From CAIJNA01 sp964516815 (lineage in GTDB: Bacteria; Campylobacterota; Campylobacteria; Campylobacterales; Arcobacteraceae), in the NCBI GenBank assembly GCA_964516815.1, contig CAZEXK010000014.1, forward strand, positions 1-38,136: a DNA stretch of 38,136 nucleotides. The letters are read 5' to 3'. Shown here one piece after another: positions 7,601-15,323 of this stretch. The notes under the pieces are model-generated. The model was not told where the DNA came from, ran no database searches, and saw only the letters and a program-made list of their open reading frames with translations. Made by a program: the position numbers and the translations under genes. Every line of letters begins with the position of its first letter. Position 1 is the stretch's first letter.

Positions 7601-8388
7601 TAATATATACCTTTTATTTGTAATTGCTTGTTTTTTGTGTATTTAGTATTTTCTAGCGATTTTGTAGTTTGAAACATTCTGTCCCAACGAATAATGGCAT
7701 TGTCATCCCATGAGAAATAAACAAACCAAGGAGTACCTACTATATATTTGTATTTAACTGTTCCCCAAAATCTACTATCGTTACTATGATCTCTATTATC
7801 ACCCATCATAAAAAACTCGTCTTGTGGTATTTTTATAGGCACCATATCAAAAAGTTTTGGATATGGTGAATTTGTTTTTGTTACACTTTCATCATTATGA
7901 ATGCCTGGGTGTTCTTTTTTATATGGATTTTTTACAAATAAAATATCATTTACTGTTACTAAATCATAGCTTGCATAATTTGTACGAATGTACTCATCAC
8001 TTTCATTTGGATGTAAATATAATACTTTATCTTTATAAAATATAATATCATTTTCAATAGCTACACACCTTTTTACATAATGTATTTTTTCATCAGCAGG
8101 ATATCTAAATACAACAATATCTCCACGCTTTGGTCTATCCCCTTGTATTAAGTGCCCATTGTCATTAAAATCAGGTAATACTTTTAATTCAATCCATGGA
8201 ATCCTTGGAGTTGGAATACCATAAGTAAATTTTTTTACAAATAACATATCTCCAATAAGAAGAGAATTTTTCATACTTCCACTAGGTATTACAAAAGCTT
8301 GAGCTACAAAAAATATAATTCCTAAAACTATTATTATTGTTCCAATCCAAGAACCAGACCAAGCATATAATTTTCTTAAAAATTCCAT
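7600..8388 (-). CDS. lepB: Signal peptidase I
   Basis: LepB (262 residues) cleaves signal peptides from exported proteins on the outer face of the inner membrane. A single N-terminal membrane segment (about 14-34) runs into the box-B motif PSGSMKNSL with nucleophile Ser38. The general base Lys is at about 106 in YVKRCVAIEND, and MGDNRDHSNDSRFWG is the C-terminal box E. The second membrane span of E. coli LepB is absent, as is common. The start overlaps the folD stop by one base, and folD-lepB adjacency also occurs in Campylobacter as far as I recall. Confidence 0.96.
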   Translation of the reverse strand: MEFLRKLYAWSGSWIGTIIIVLGIIFFVAQAFVIPSGSMKNSLLIGDMLFVKKFTYGIPTPRIPWIELKVLPDFNDNGHLIQGDRPKRGDIVVFRYPADEKIHYVKRCVAIENDIIFYKDKVLYLHPNESDEYIRTNYASYDLVTVNDILFVKNPYKKEHPGIHNDESVTKTNSPYPKLFDMVPIKIPQDEFFMMGDNRDHSNDSRFWGTVKYKYIVGTPWFVYFSWDDNAIIRWDRMFQTTKSLENTKYTKNKQLQIKGIY

Positions 8389-9236
8389 TAATGTTGTCCT
8401 CTATTTTTTGCTGATTTTATTGTATTTTCTAATAACATGGCAATGGTCATGGGACCAACACCACCTGGTACAGGCGTAATATGTGAACATTTAGGTGCTA
8501 CATTTTCAAAATCAACATCTCCTACTAATTTTCCAGACTCTGTTTTGTTTATGCCTATATCAATAACTACAGCATTTTGTTTAACCATATCTTGTGTTAT
8601 TAGGTTTATTAGACCAACACCTACACATATAATATCTGCATTTAGAGTATGTGCTTTTAAATTTTTAGTATGCACATGACAAATATTTACAGTGGCTTTT
8701 GCATTTAAAAATAAAGTAGCCATAGGTTTGCCAACTATGTCAGATGCTCCTACAATACATACATCTTTGCCTTTTACATTTATATCATAATGTTCAATTA
8801 ATTTCATAACTCCAAATGGAGTTGCTGGTATAAAACTATCAAGTCCTGCTACTAATCTTCCTACATTGTAAGGATGAAAACCATCTACATCTTTTTTGTG
8901 GTTGATGGCTTCTAATATAACAGTTGTATCTATTTGTTTTGGTAATGGTAATTGTACTAAAATACCATCTATATTTTGATTTTTATTCATCAAATCTATT
9001 ATGTCTAACATCTTCGATTGAGAGATACTTTCAGGCATCTCATGTACTATGCTATAAATACCTGCATCTTTACAAGCTTTACTTTTCATACCAACATATG
9101 TTGCACTTGCAGGATCTAGACCAATTAATATAACTGCTAAACCTGGAGTAATATCTTCTTTTTGTAGTTTTTGAACTTCAATTTTTATATTGTTTCGTAT
9201 TTTGATGGATAGTTCTTTTCCATTTAAAATTGTCAT
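8388..9236 (-). CDS. folD: Methylene-THF dehydrogenase/cyclohydrolase FolD
   Basis: FolD (282 residues) converts 5,10-methylene-THF to 10-formyl-THF in two steps, supplying one-carbon units for purines and fMet-tRNA. Landmarks are ATYVGMKSKAC with Tyr47 and catalytic Lys51, DGILVQLPLP, the NADP-binding segment IVGASDIVGKPMA (usually GRSxIVGKP, so the Arg is replaced by Ala here), and the C-terminal TPVPGGVGPMTIAML. AAGG lies just upstream of the ATG. It is the first gene of a five-gene coupled operon. Confidence 0.97.
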   Translation of the reverse strand: MTILNGKELSIKIRNNIKIEVQKLQKEDITPGLAVILIGLDPASATYVGMKSKACKDAGIYSIVHEMPESISQSKMLDIIDLMNKNQNIDGILVQLPLPKQIDTTVILEAINHKKDVDGFHPYNVGRLVAGLDSFIPATPFGVMKLIEHYDINVKGKDVCIVGASDIVGKPMATLFLNAKATVNICHVHTKNLKAHTLNADIICVGVGLINLITQDMVKQNAVVIDIGINKTESGKLVGDVDFENVAPKCSHITPVPGGVGPMTIAMLLENTIKSAKNRGQH

Positions 9237-9256
9237 TTTAAAAAAGCCTTTATATT

Positions 9257-9262
9257 ATTATA
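9257..9262 (-). promoter_or_regulatory. -10 element of folD operon
   Basis: Minus-strand TATAAT, 20 bases before the folD start, in a 106-base gap after sodX. No convincing -35 is seen. Confidence 0.5.
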
Positions 9263-9342
9263 ATTTTTACATTATATCTAAAACATACTGTATATTTAAA
9301 ATAGTATTTGTTTTTAAAATAGAGTAGATTTTTAAGTATTGT

Positions 9343-9621
9343 TTAGAATTTATATATGACTTTATATAAGAGATTTGATTTCTTTACTTCTCCAAAGTTA
9401 CGACTATCAATGCTAAAAGCATTTTCGCCTATTAAAAAATACGAGTTGTTATTGATTTTATGAACTCTTTTTATCATCATACCTTCTTTTTCATGATTAA
9501 AAAGTACTAAGTTATTGAGTTTGATGTTAGTAAACGAAAATATTTTGATGCATAATACAAGGTCATTCTCTCTTAAAATCGGAAAAAGAGAAGAACCTTC
9601 TATTCTAAAAAGTTTTAACAC
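9343..9621 (-). CDS. sodX: Nickel SOD maturation protease (S26 family)
   Basis: A 92-residue S26 (signal-peptidase-like) protease with the reduced fold of Ni-SOD maturation enzymes. EGSSLFPIL holds the nucleophile, Ser11 by alignment with GxSMxP. MIKRVHKI holds the general base, Lys51. IGENAFSIDSRNFGEV is the shortened box E. There is no membrane anchor, so it should act in the cytoplasm, removing the nine-residue leader of SodN so that His1 can bind nickel. The start is GTG, five bases after the sodN stop, with no Shine-Dalgarno sequence, so translation probably depends on sodN. An S24/S26 peptidase of another role is possible, but the neighbour makes this assignment strong. Confidence 0.88.
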   Translation of the reverse strand: MLKLFRIEGSSLFPILRENDLVLCIKIFSFTNIKLNNLVLFNHEKEGMMIKRVHKINNNSYFLIGENAFSIDSRNFGEVKKSNLLYKVIYKF

Positions 9622-9626
9622 TATTA

Positions 9627-10082
9627 CTATTTAGGTATAACTATCTCTTCATTTGGTAAGTAGTTAGCTTTAACTTTTTTTGTTTCAGTCCCTTTAATAG
9701 CCCAAAATATTTCAGCAAATTCATTTACTGCATTTAGTAATTCCATAGCTTTATCTCTTGAAACATGTTGTCTATTTGCACTACCTAAAGTCATAATATT
9801 ATGAACTAAAGCATGTACTTGAGGATATTGTTCAATATGTGGAGCTTTAAGAAAATCTCCCCAAATAATTCTAACTTCATGTTTTACTTTTTCAGCTTCT
9901 TCTTCTTTTACAGCTACATGTCTAGAAATTGTATTTGTATATTCTAATGAATCATTTTTTTCTAAACCCTCCATTAAATCTATCATTCTAATTACACTTA
10001 GTGCAGCAATTTGAGCTGCTATTGGGTCATATATACCACATGGTACATCACAATGTGCTTTGGCTGTTTGTATGTTAAACAT
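9627..10082 (-). CDS. sodN: Nickel superoxide dismutase
   Basis: SodN (151 residues) dismutates superoxide. The nickel hook is explicit: HCDVPCGIYDP, which in the mature enzyme gives His1, Cys2 and Cys6 as the nickel ligands. It is preceded by a nine-residue leader, MFNIQTAKA, that SodX must remove. The family's four-helix core is recognisable, including WGDFLKAPHIEQYP and the segment from VHALVHNIMTLGSANR onward. AAGGA at 10088-10092 supports the start. Together with sodX and the divergent nickel permease it forms a self-contained module. There is no export signal, so it is cytoplasmic, as in other bacteria. Confidence 0.97.
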   Translation of the reverse strand: MFNIQTAKAHCDVPCGIYDPIAAQIAALSVIRMIDLMEGLEKNDSLEYTNTISRHVAVKEEEAEKVKHEVRIIWGDFLKAPHIEQYPQVHALVHNIMTLGSANRQHVSRDKAMELLNAVNEFAEIFWAIKGTETKKVKANYLPNEEIVIPK

Positions 10083-10102
10083 ATTAATCCTTTTTAATTT
10101 AT

Positions 10103-10136
10103 ATTATAAATGCCATAAATATTCATATGATATTTA
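10103..10136 (-). promoter_or_regulatory. sodN -10 and overlapping inverted repeat
   Basis: Minus-strand TATAAT (10108-10103) lies 20 bases before sodN. Just upstream, 10116-10136 is a symmetric site, TAAATAT-N7-ATATTTA, covering the spacer and -35 region. This is a good place for a repressor such as a Fur/Nur-type or NikR-type metal regulator. All paired bases are A/T, so chance is a real alternative in this DNA. Confidence 0.4.
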
Positions 10137-10174
10137 AGCTAAAAGATTGTAACATAAAACAAATAAATTTATTA

Positions 10175-10180
10175 TATAAT
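10175..10180 (+). promoter_or_regulatory. -10 element of nickel permease gene
   Basis: TATAAT, 20 bases before the TTG start of the permease, on the opposite strand to the sodN promoter within the same 117-base gap. Confidence 0.5.
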
Positions 10181-10199
10181 TTATTTATAAGGTAAAAAT

Positions 10200-10841
10200 T
10201 TGGAAAATATATCACTATTATTTATTTTTTGGTATGGAGTTCTTCATGCCTTTGGTCCTGATCATTTAACAGCTATTGCTGACTTTTCAATTGGTAAAAA
10301 TCAAAAAAAGACTATTATTATTACAATACTATTTGCTCTAGGGCATGGTCTATCATTGTTTATTTTTGCAAAAGTATTAGAACATTATAATATTACTGAA
10401 TATATAATGGGAATGGGAGATATTATATCTGGTATGGTTATTTTAATTATTGGTATGTATTTATTATTTATGGTATATACAAATAGAATAAATTTAAATA
10501 AGCATATACATAATAACGAAGAACATGTACATATTTATTTTGGTAAAAAACATTATCATAAAAAAAATAACTATGCTTCTTCATTTACTATTGGAATTTT
10601 AATGGGATTTTCTGGTGTTAGAGGTATGCTTGTGACATTGAGTTTACTTGAAAGTTCTAGCGTTGACTATACTTTGATATTAGTATTTACCTTGGGTGTT
10701 ATACTTGTGTTTATGAGTTTTGGTTATTTTATATTATATATAAACAAAAATCTATTAAAAAGTTTAAAAAATGTCAGAAGAGCATTTATAATAACTGGCT
10801 TGATATCAGTTGGGGTTGCTTCTAATATATTATTTGCATAA
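10200..10841 (+). CDS. NicO/HupE-type nickel permease
   Basis: A 213-residue inner membrane protein with about six hydrophobic segments. Helix I carries HAFGPDH (His16, Asp21, His22), the HX4DH metal signature of nickel/cobalt permeases, and LFALGHGLSLF carries another conserved His at about 50. A His-rich cytoplasmic or periplasmic loop (HIHNNEEHVHIYFGKKHYH, about 102-120) could collect metal. The start is TTG with AAGG at 10189-10192. Its position, divergent from sodN, makes nickel supply to Ni-SOD the most likely role. A similar transporter has been called SodT in marine bacteria, but I cannot confirm orthology. Cobalt transport cannot be excluded from sequence. Confidence 0.85.
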   Translation: MENISLLFIFWYGVLHAFGPDHLTAIADFSIGKNQKKTIIITILFALGHGLSLFIFAKVLEHYNITEYIMGMGDIISGMVILIIGMYLLFMVYTNRINLNKHIHNNEEHVHIYFGKKHYHKKNNYASSFTIGILMGFSGVRGMLVTLSLLESSSVDYTLILVFTLGVILVFMSFGYFILYINKNLLKSLKNVRRAFIITGLISVGVASNILFA

Positions 10842-10843
10842 AG

Positions 10844-11041
10844 CTAATTGTCATCTTTAGGACAAGCTCTTTTACTTTGACAAGAACCTGTGGTTAAAAT
10901 ATCCAAAGGACACCACGAAACTATTCCCGCTAATAGTGGTATGATACCAACTATATACAATAAAGGTATATCGTTTATTATTCCATAAGAAATAAAAAAT
11001 AAACCTACAAATACTCTAAATACTTTTAATAACTTATACAT
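10844..11041 (-). CDS. DUF2892 small membrane protein
   Basis: A 65-residue protein with two hydrophobic segments (about 7-24 and 28-44), then SWCPLDILTTGSC and a Cys-containing tail, ACPKDDN. This matches the DUF2892 family, which also appears as the membrane part of rhodanese proteins such as YgaP. Its stop lies two bases beyond the stop of the convergent nickel permease. The role is unknown; the three Cys may handle sulfur or metal. Confidence 0.75.
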   Translation of the reverse strand: MYKLLKVFRVFVGLFFISYGIINDIPLLYIVGIIPLLAGIVSWCPLDILTTGSCQSKRACPKDDN

Positions 11042-11080
11042 AATAAAAGTATAGCAAAATAGTATTTAATACATTTTAGT

Positions 11081-11086
11081 TATAAT
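11081..11086 (+). promoter_or_regulatory. -10 element of mog
   Basis: TATAAT, 28 bases before the mog start, with AGGA at 11104-11107 as the ribosome binding site. Confidence 0.5.
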
Positions 11087-11113
11087 TGCATTATATAAAC
11101 TATAGGATAATAA

Positions 11114-11638
11114 ATGAAAATAGGAATAATTACAGTTAGTGATAGAGCAAGTGCTGGAATATATGAAGACATAAGTGGACAAGCTATAATAGATACTTTA
11201 AACGATTATTTAGTATCACCTTGGCAAAAGGTATATGAAATAATACCAGATGAACAAAAAATAATACAAGAGTGTATGATAAAAATGGCAGATGAGCAAG
11301 ATTGTTCATTAATAGTAACTACAGGAGGAACAGGACCTGCAAAAAGAGATGTAACTCCTGAAGCAACTGAGGTAGTATGCGATAGAATGATGCCTGGATT
11401 TGGAGAGTTAATGAGAACTGAGAGTTTAAAATTTGTACCAACTGCTATTCTTTCAAGACAAACAGCGGGACTTAGAAATGATACTTTAATAGTAAATCTT
11501 CCTGGTAAACCTAAGAGTATAAGAGAGTGTCTTGATGCAGTTTTTCCTGCAATTCCTTATTGTTTGGATTTAATGAATAGACCTTTTATGATTTGTAATG
11601 AAGAAGTTATAAAACCATTTAGACCTAAAAATAAATAA
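11114..11638 (+). CDS. mog: Molybdopterin adenylyltransferase
   Basis: Mog (174 residues) adenylylates molybdopterin ahead of molybdate insertion in molybdenum cofactor synthesis. Motifs are TVSDRASAGIYEDISG at the N-terminus, TTGGTGPAKRDVTPEAT (the MPT-binding loop), MPGFGELMR, and NLPGKPKSIRECL. Its stop overlaps the AAGG of mutS2, so the two are probably co-transcribed. mobB, for a later step of the same pathway, is at 16.2 kb. Confidence 0.95.
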   Translation: MKIGIITVSDRASAGIYEDISGQAIIDTLNDYLVSPWQKVYEIIPDEQKIIQECMIKMADEQDCSLIVTTGGTGPAKRDVTPEATEVVCDRMMPGFGELMRTESLKFVPTAILSRQTAGLRNDTLIVNLPGKPKSIRECLDAVFPAIPYCLDLMNRPFMICNEEVIKPFRPKNK

Positions 11639-11650
11639 AGGTAATAATTT

Positions 11651-13858
11651 TTGCAAAATATTGTCAATAAATTGGACTTACAAGAGTATATAAATACTCT
11701 TGAAGTATTTTTTGCTAGAGAAAAATCATATATACTGCAAGGTGATATAAATATACACTTTAAATTGATTAATGAAATAGCTACATATAATTTTAAAGAA
11801 CCTAAAAAAATACAAAACTTAGATAATGCACTAATGGTATTACAAAAAAAAGGTGAACTTAGGCTTTATGAAATATATGAATTTGTGAAGATAATTGAGT
11901 ACTTTACTTATATAAAAAGATTTACTTTAGAAAATAAACTTAATGACTGGATAGGTAAAATAATCATACCTGATGCTATAGAAGAATTATTATTGTGCTT
12001 TGATGATAAAGGTATGTTAATAGAAGGTATCAATGATGACTATGATAGAGTACAAAAAAGTTTATATAAAAATAAAATAGATAGTAAAGAATCCATGCAA
12101 AAAATCATGAATACTAAAAAAATACAATTGTATTTAGTTGATCATCAAGTACATTTAGTAAATGGACAACAAACGATTTTAGTAAGAGCTGGATTTAATC
12201 ATTTTTTAAAAGCTAAAGTTTTAGATAGATCTGCTGGTGGGTTTTTTTATGTTGTACCAAGTAGTGTTAATAGTTTAAATGAAAAGCAAAATGATTTGAT
12301 AAACTTAAAAGAAGATATATTATTTAAAATAGCAAAGGAATATTCTTTTATATTAAATAAGCATCTAATGTTTTTAAAGTTTATAAATAAAGAATTTGAT
12401 AGATTTGATCATTATTTAGCAAGAGTAAATTTTGCAAAGATTAATGATAAAAATTTTATATTGCCCAAAAGTAATGAGAATAATCAAAAACTAGTAGACT
12501 TCACTCACCCAGCATTGCAAAATGCAAAACCAGTTAGTATTGATTTTTCAAAAAATGTTATTATGATTACAGGTGTTAATGCAGGTGGGAAGACTATGCT
12601 ATTAAAATCAATCTTAAGTGCTGTTTATTTATCTAAGTATCTTATACCATATAAGGCAAATAAGAATACAAGAGTAGGACATTTTAAAGATATTATTGCC
12701 GTACTAGATGATCCACAAAGTGTTAAAAATGATATATCAACATTTGCAGGTCGTATGCTTGAGTTTTCAAAATTGTTTAACTGTACAAATGCTATTGTAG
12801 GAGTTGATGAAATAGAATTAGGTACAGATAGTGATGAAGCAGCATCATTGTTTAAAGTTATTATTGAGAAGCTTATGAGTAAAGGCGTAAAAATTATTAT
12901 TACTACTCATCATAAAAGATTAGCTTCTTTAATGGCTTCTTATGAAGGAGTAGACTTAATAGCTGCACTATATGATGAAGAAAATAGAAAACCTACTTAT
13001 GAATTTTTACAAGGTACTATAGGACAATCTTATGCATTTGAAACTGCATCTAGATATGGTATACCTTTTGATGTTGTAAAACAAGCAAAAAAGGTATATG
13101 GAGAAGATAAGGGAAATTTAAATGAACTTATAAAAAGATCTAGTCTTTTAGAATTTGAATATCAAAGTAAATTAAAGTTATTAGACGAAAAAATAGCAAA
13201 ATATAACTCACTTACAAATTCTTTAGAAGAACAAAAAACAAGTGTAGATAAAAAACTTATAGATTATAAAGATGATTTAAATAAACAATACAAAGAAGCA
13301 ATTAATAGTGCAAAAGAAGCTATAAAGACAAGTAATACTTCTCAAGCACATAGACTACTTAATATTGCTAATAATAAAAAACAAAATATACAAAAACAAA
13401 AAGTAAGTCAAGAAATTACAAACTTTAAAGTAGGGGATAGAGTAAAGTATAATAATACTAAAGGAATAATACTTTCTATTAAATCAAATAAGGTATATTT
13501 TCAAAGTGATGATGGTATAAAAATACAAGTATCTATGAGTGTATTAAAAAGAAGTGGAAATGAAATAAAAACAAAAATAAAACCAATGGCACAAGTACAT
13601 ATACAAAAACCTAAAAATGGATATATTAAATTAGATTTACATGGACAAAGAGCACAAGAAGCTTGTGATAATTTAGATAAGTTTTTAAGTGATTGTTTAA
13701 TAAATGGTTTTGATGAGGTACTTGTATATCATGGAATTGGTACAGGAAAACTATCATATGCAGTTAAAGTATTTTTGGACAATCATCCAAAGGTAAAAGA
13801 ATACAAAGACGCTCCATATAATCAAGGTGGATTTGGGGCAAAAGTAATCAAATTTTAA
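11651..13858 (+). CDS. mutS2: Endonuclease MutS2 with Smr domain
   Basis: MutS2 (735 residues) is a MutS-family ATPase without the mismatch-recognition domain. In Helicobacter it suppresses recombination, and in other bacteria it acts on collided ribosomes. A helical core (1-290) is followed by Walker A GVNAGGKT (about 308-315), Walker B with VGVDEIELGTDSDEAAS, the switch IITTHHKRLASL, then a coiled coil (about 490-590) and a C-terminal Smr nuclease domain with LDLHGQRAQEA and VYHGIGTGKL. The start is TTG with AAGG overlapping the mog stop. A 100-N gap begins four bases after the stop codon. Confidence 0.95.
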   Translation: MQNIVNKLDLQEYINTLEVFFAREKSYILQGDINIHFKLINEIATYNFKEPKKIQNLDNALMVLQKKGELRLYEIYEFVKIIEYFTYIKRFTLENKLNDWIGKIIIPDAIEELLLCFDDKGMLIEGINDDYDRVQKSLYKNKIDSKESMQKIMNTKKIQLYLVDHQVHLVNGQQTILVRAGFNHFLKAKVLDRSAGGFFYVVPSSVNSLNEKQNDLINLKEDILFKIAKEYSFILNKHLMFLKFINKEFDRFDHYLARVNFAKINDKNFILPKSNENNQKLVDFTHPALQNAKPVSIDFSKNVIMITGVNAGGKTMLLKSILSAVYLSKYLIPYKANKNTRVGHFKDIIAVLDDPQSVKNDISTFAGRMLEFSKLFNCTNAIVGVDEIELGTDSDEAASLFKVIIEKLMSKGVKIIITTHHKRLASLMASYEGVDLIAALYDEENRKPTYEFLQGTIGQSYAFETASRYGIPFDVVKQAKKVYGEDKGNLNELIKRSSLLEFEYQSKLKLLDEKIAKYNSLTNSLEEQKTSVDKKLIDYKDDLNKQYKEAINSAKEAIKTSNTSQAHRLLNIANNKKQNIQKQKVSQEITNFKVGDRVKYNNTKGIILSIKSNKVYFQSDDGIKIQVSMSVLKRSGNEIKTKIKPMAQVHIQKPKNGYIKLDLHGQRAQEACDNLDKFLSDCLINGFDEVLVYHGIGTGKLSYAVKVFLDNHPKVKEYKDAPYNQGGFGAKVIKF

Positions 13859-13862
13859 AAAA

Positions 13863-13962
13863 NNNNNNNNNNNNNNNNNNNNNNNNNNNNNNNNNNNNNN
13901 NNNNNNNNNNNNNNNNNNNNNNNNNNNNNNNNNNNNNNNNNNNNNNNNNNNNNNNNNNNNNN
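13863..13962. other. Assembly gap (100 N)
   Basis: An exact run of 100 N just after mutS2, a standard placeholder length. The true content and length are unknown. The flanks share no overlap beyond two A, so real sequence could be missing, possibly including a repeat such as an rRNA operon or an insertion sequence. Confidence 0.97.
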
Positions 13963-14173
13963 AATGTATCAAGTATAAAATGTAATAATATTGGTAGTTT
14001 ATAATTAAATTTAAAAACAAATAAATTAAATAATATTATTATAACTTTTTGGGTAGTCTTTATTGATTTTTATAAGTATATCTTAAAAGCACACTTTATT
14101 TTATACATAACTATGACTTTTATTTCACCTATGGTCTGAGTTATGGTGTTTTTATAATTTAAATCACTAATAT

Positions 14174-14198
14174 AAAACTATATCATATATATAGTTTT
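14174..14198. repeat. 10-bp inverted repeat
   Basis: AAAACTATAT and ATATAGTTTT with a 5-base spacer, 73 bases beyond the end of the DUF1853 gene. It could terminate transcription coming from the right, though the U tract is short. Confidence 0.35.
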
Positions 14199-14235
14199 TA
14201 ATAGTATTATTATATATCATAAGTACAATTATTAG

Positions 14236-14270
14236 AAGTGACCTAAATATATACTATATATGTTACTTTT
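14236..14270 (+). terminator. Bulged hairpin followed by T6
   Basis: AAGTGAC (14236-14242) pairs with GTTACTT (14262-14268, one G-U pair), enclosing an ATATATA/TATATAT inner stem and a 4-base bulge. A run of T follows on the plus strand up to the end of the convergent DUF1853 gene. It suits termination of plus-strand transcripts from mutS2 or from whatever lies in the gap. Confidence 0.4.
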
Positions 14271-15113
14271 TTATACATTTAGTATAAATAATTTTGATAT
14301 GGTATTATCTTTTTTTATCCAAACTAGAGGATTGATATATAGTATAAAATACTCTTCTAATTGTTTGTTTATATGTATGTAAGAGTGCCAAATATTACAA
14401 TATTTTGGATGAATTAACCAGTCTTGTTTTTGTGGTATAAAATATGAATAATATTTATATTTTTCATCTTTTATAAAGTCAGTTTTATTTATAAAATTAC
14501 CAGAAATACATTTTTGATTTATTATGTCAAAGTTTTGATTTTTATTGTTTATTGGTAAAAAAATATTTGCTAAAAAACATACTTTTTGTTTAATTTCATA
14601 TATTGGTAAATCATGTAAAATTAATTTTGTTTGTTCATGTTTGAGCATAATAAATTGCTTATTTTTTAATTTATTTGTTTTATGAAATAAAGTATCGTGA
14701 TTATTTACACCTATGTATTTTTTTATCTCATTTTGTTCATTATTTTTTATGATGTAATATTTATAAATAAGTTCTATATGTATAATTTTTTTTGTTTGTA
14801 AATTTTTAATAATAAAGTCTAATTCACCTAAAGTAACTTTATCTTTTATTATTTGTATATTTTTTTTTAAAATTTTATAATTTTTTGAATTGTTAATATA
14901 AAATTCAAAGAATAATTCAACTCTTTTTCCTAATGGTAGATGTTCTTTTAATTCAAATTTTTTAAAATTTTCGTATGAAATATTTTTTTTATCTATATAA
15001 AAATTTTCAATATTTAGTATATTTTTATTAAATATTTCAAAAGTATTAATAAAACCTAGATATTGATAATAAAGTCTTTTCTTATTTTCTACTGGAATTT
15101 CATCTTTAATCAT
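14271..15113 (-). CDS. DUF1853 protein, predicted PD-(D/E)XK fold
   Basis: A 280-residue cytoplasmic protein. LGKRVELFFEFYI, then VTLGELDFIIKNLQ, then IIHIELIYKYYI, followed by a GVNNHDTLFHKTNKL segment, match the DUF1853 family core. The spacing of Glu/Asp in GELDF and E-x-x-x-K in HIELIYK resembles a PD-(D/E)XK nuclease-like site, but no activity has been shown as far as I know. The rest is very rich in Lys, Asn and Ile, which reflects the base composition. Nine bases separate it from the upstream small gene, so it is probably the last gene of the mobB-fbp operon. I recall metG at this position in C. jejuni, so this gene may be a local insertion. Confidence 0.7.
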   Translation of the reverse strand: MIKDEIPVENKKRLYYQYLGFINTFEIFNKNILNIENFYIDKKNISYENFKKFELKEHLPLGKRVELFFEFYINNSKNYKILKKNIQIIKDKVTLGELDFIIKNLQTKKIIHIELIYKYYIIKNNEQNEIKKYIGVNNHDTLFHKTNKLKNKQFIMLKHEQTKLILHDLPIYEIKQKVCFLANIFLPINNKNQNFDIINQKCISGNFINKTDFIKDEKYKYYSYFIPQKQDWLIHPKYCNIWHSYIHINKQLEEYFILYINPLVWIKKDNTISKLFILNV

Positions 15114-15122
15114 CTTAGTATT

Positions 15123-15323
15123 TTAAAATTCGAATCCGCCACCTGTGCCTTTGTTCATACTTTCATAAACCGCTTTAACATAGTTTTTTCTTACTAGACA
15201 GTCTATTAATTGTTCACAAGTTACACATGAGGGTAAGTTTTTATCGCTTTGACATTGTTTTAATACTTTTATTTGTACTTCTAGTGCTAGTTCCCATTTG
15301 TCCAAGGGTTTATTGTTATGCAT
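15123..15323 (-). CDS. Conserved small cysteine-containing protein
   Basis: A 66-residue soluble protein with four cysteines: QCQSDKNLPSCVTCEQLIDC (Cys at about 24, 32, 35 and 41), then a basic helix and a glycine-rich end, MNKGTGGGFEF. Its start overlaps the fbp stop by eight bases. A small gene sits in the same place after fbp in C. jejuni (Cj0839c, from memory). The C-x7-C-x2-C-x5-C pattern could bind zinc or an iron-sulfur cluster, but this is only a suggestion. No function is known to me. Confidence 0.75.
   Translation of the reverse strand: MHNNKPLDKWELALEVQIKVLKQCQSDKNLPSCVTCEQLIDCLVRKNYVKAVYESMNKGTGGGFEF

Larger units (their letters stand above)
13963..14270. other. Non-coding stretch after the first gap
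   Basis: About 300 bases without a frame of coding length on either strand. It holds two hairpins (14174-14198 and 14236-14270), described separately. I see no RNA gene. Confidence 0.6.

Noticed and set aside
9343..9621. Second signal peptidase I for secretion
   Set aside because: It lacks a membrane anchor, is only 92 residues, and follows sodN directly; a full lepB is present at 7600-8388.
13754..14020. Frame running through the first N gap
   Set aside because: It exists only because N codons are read as X; the flanking residues resemble no protein.
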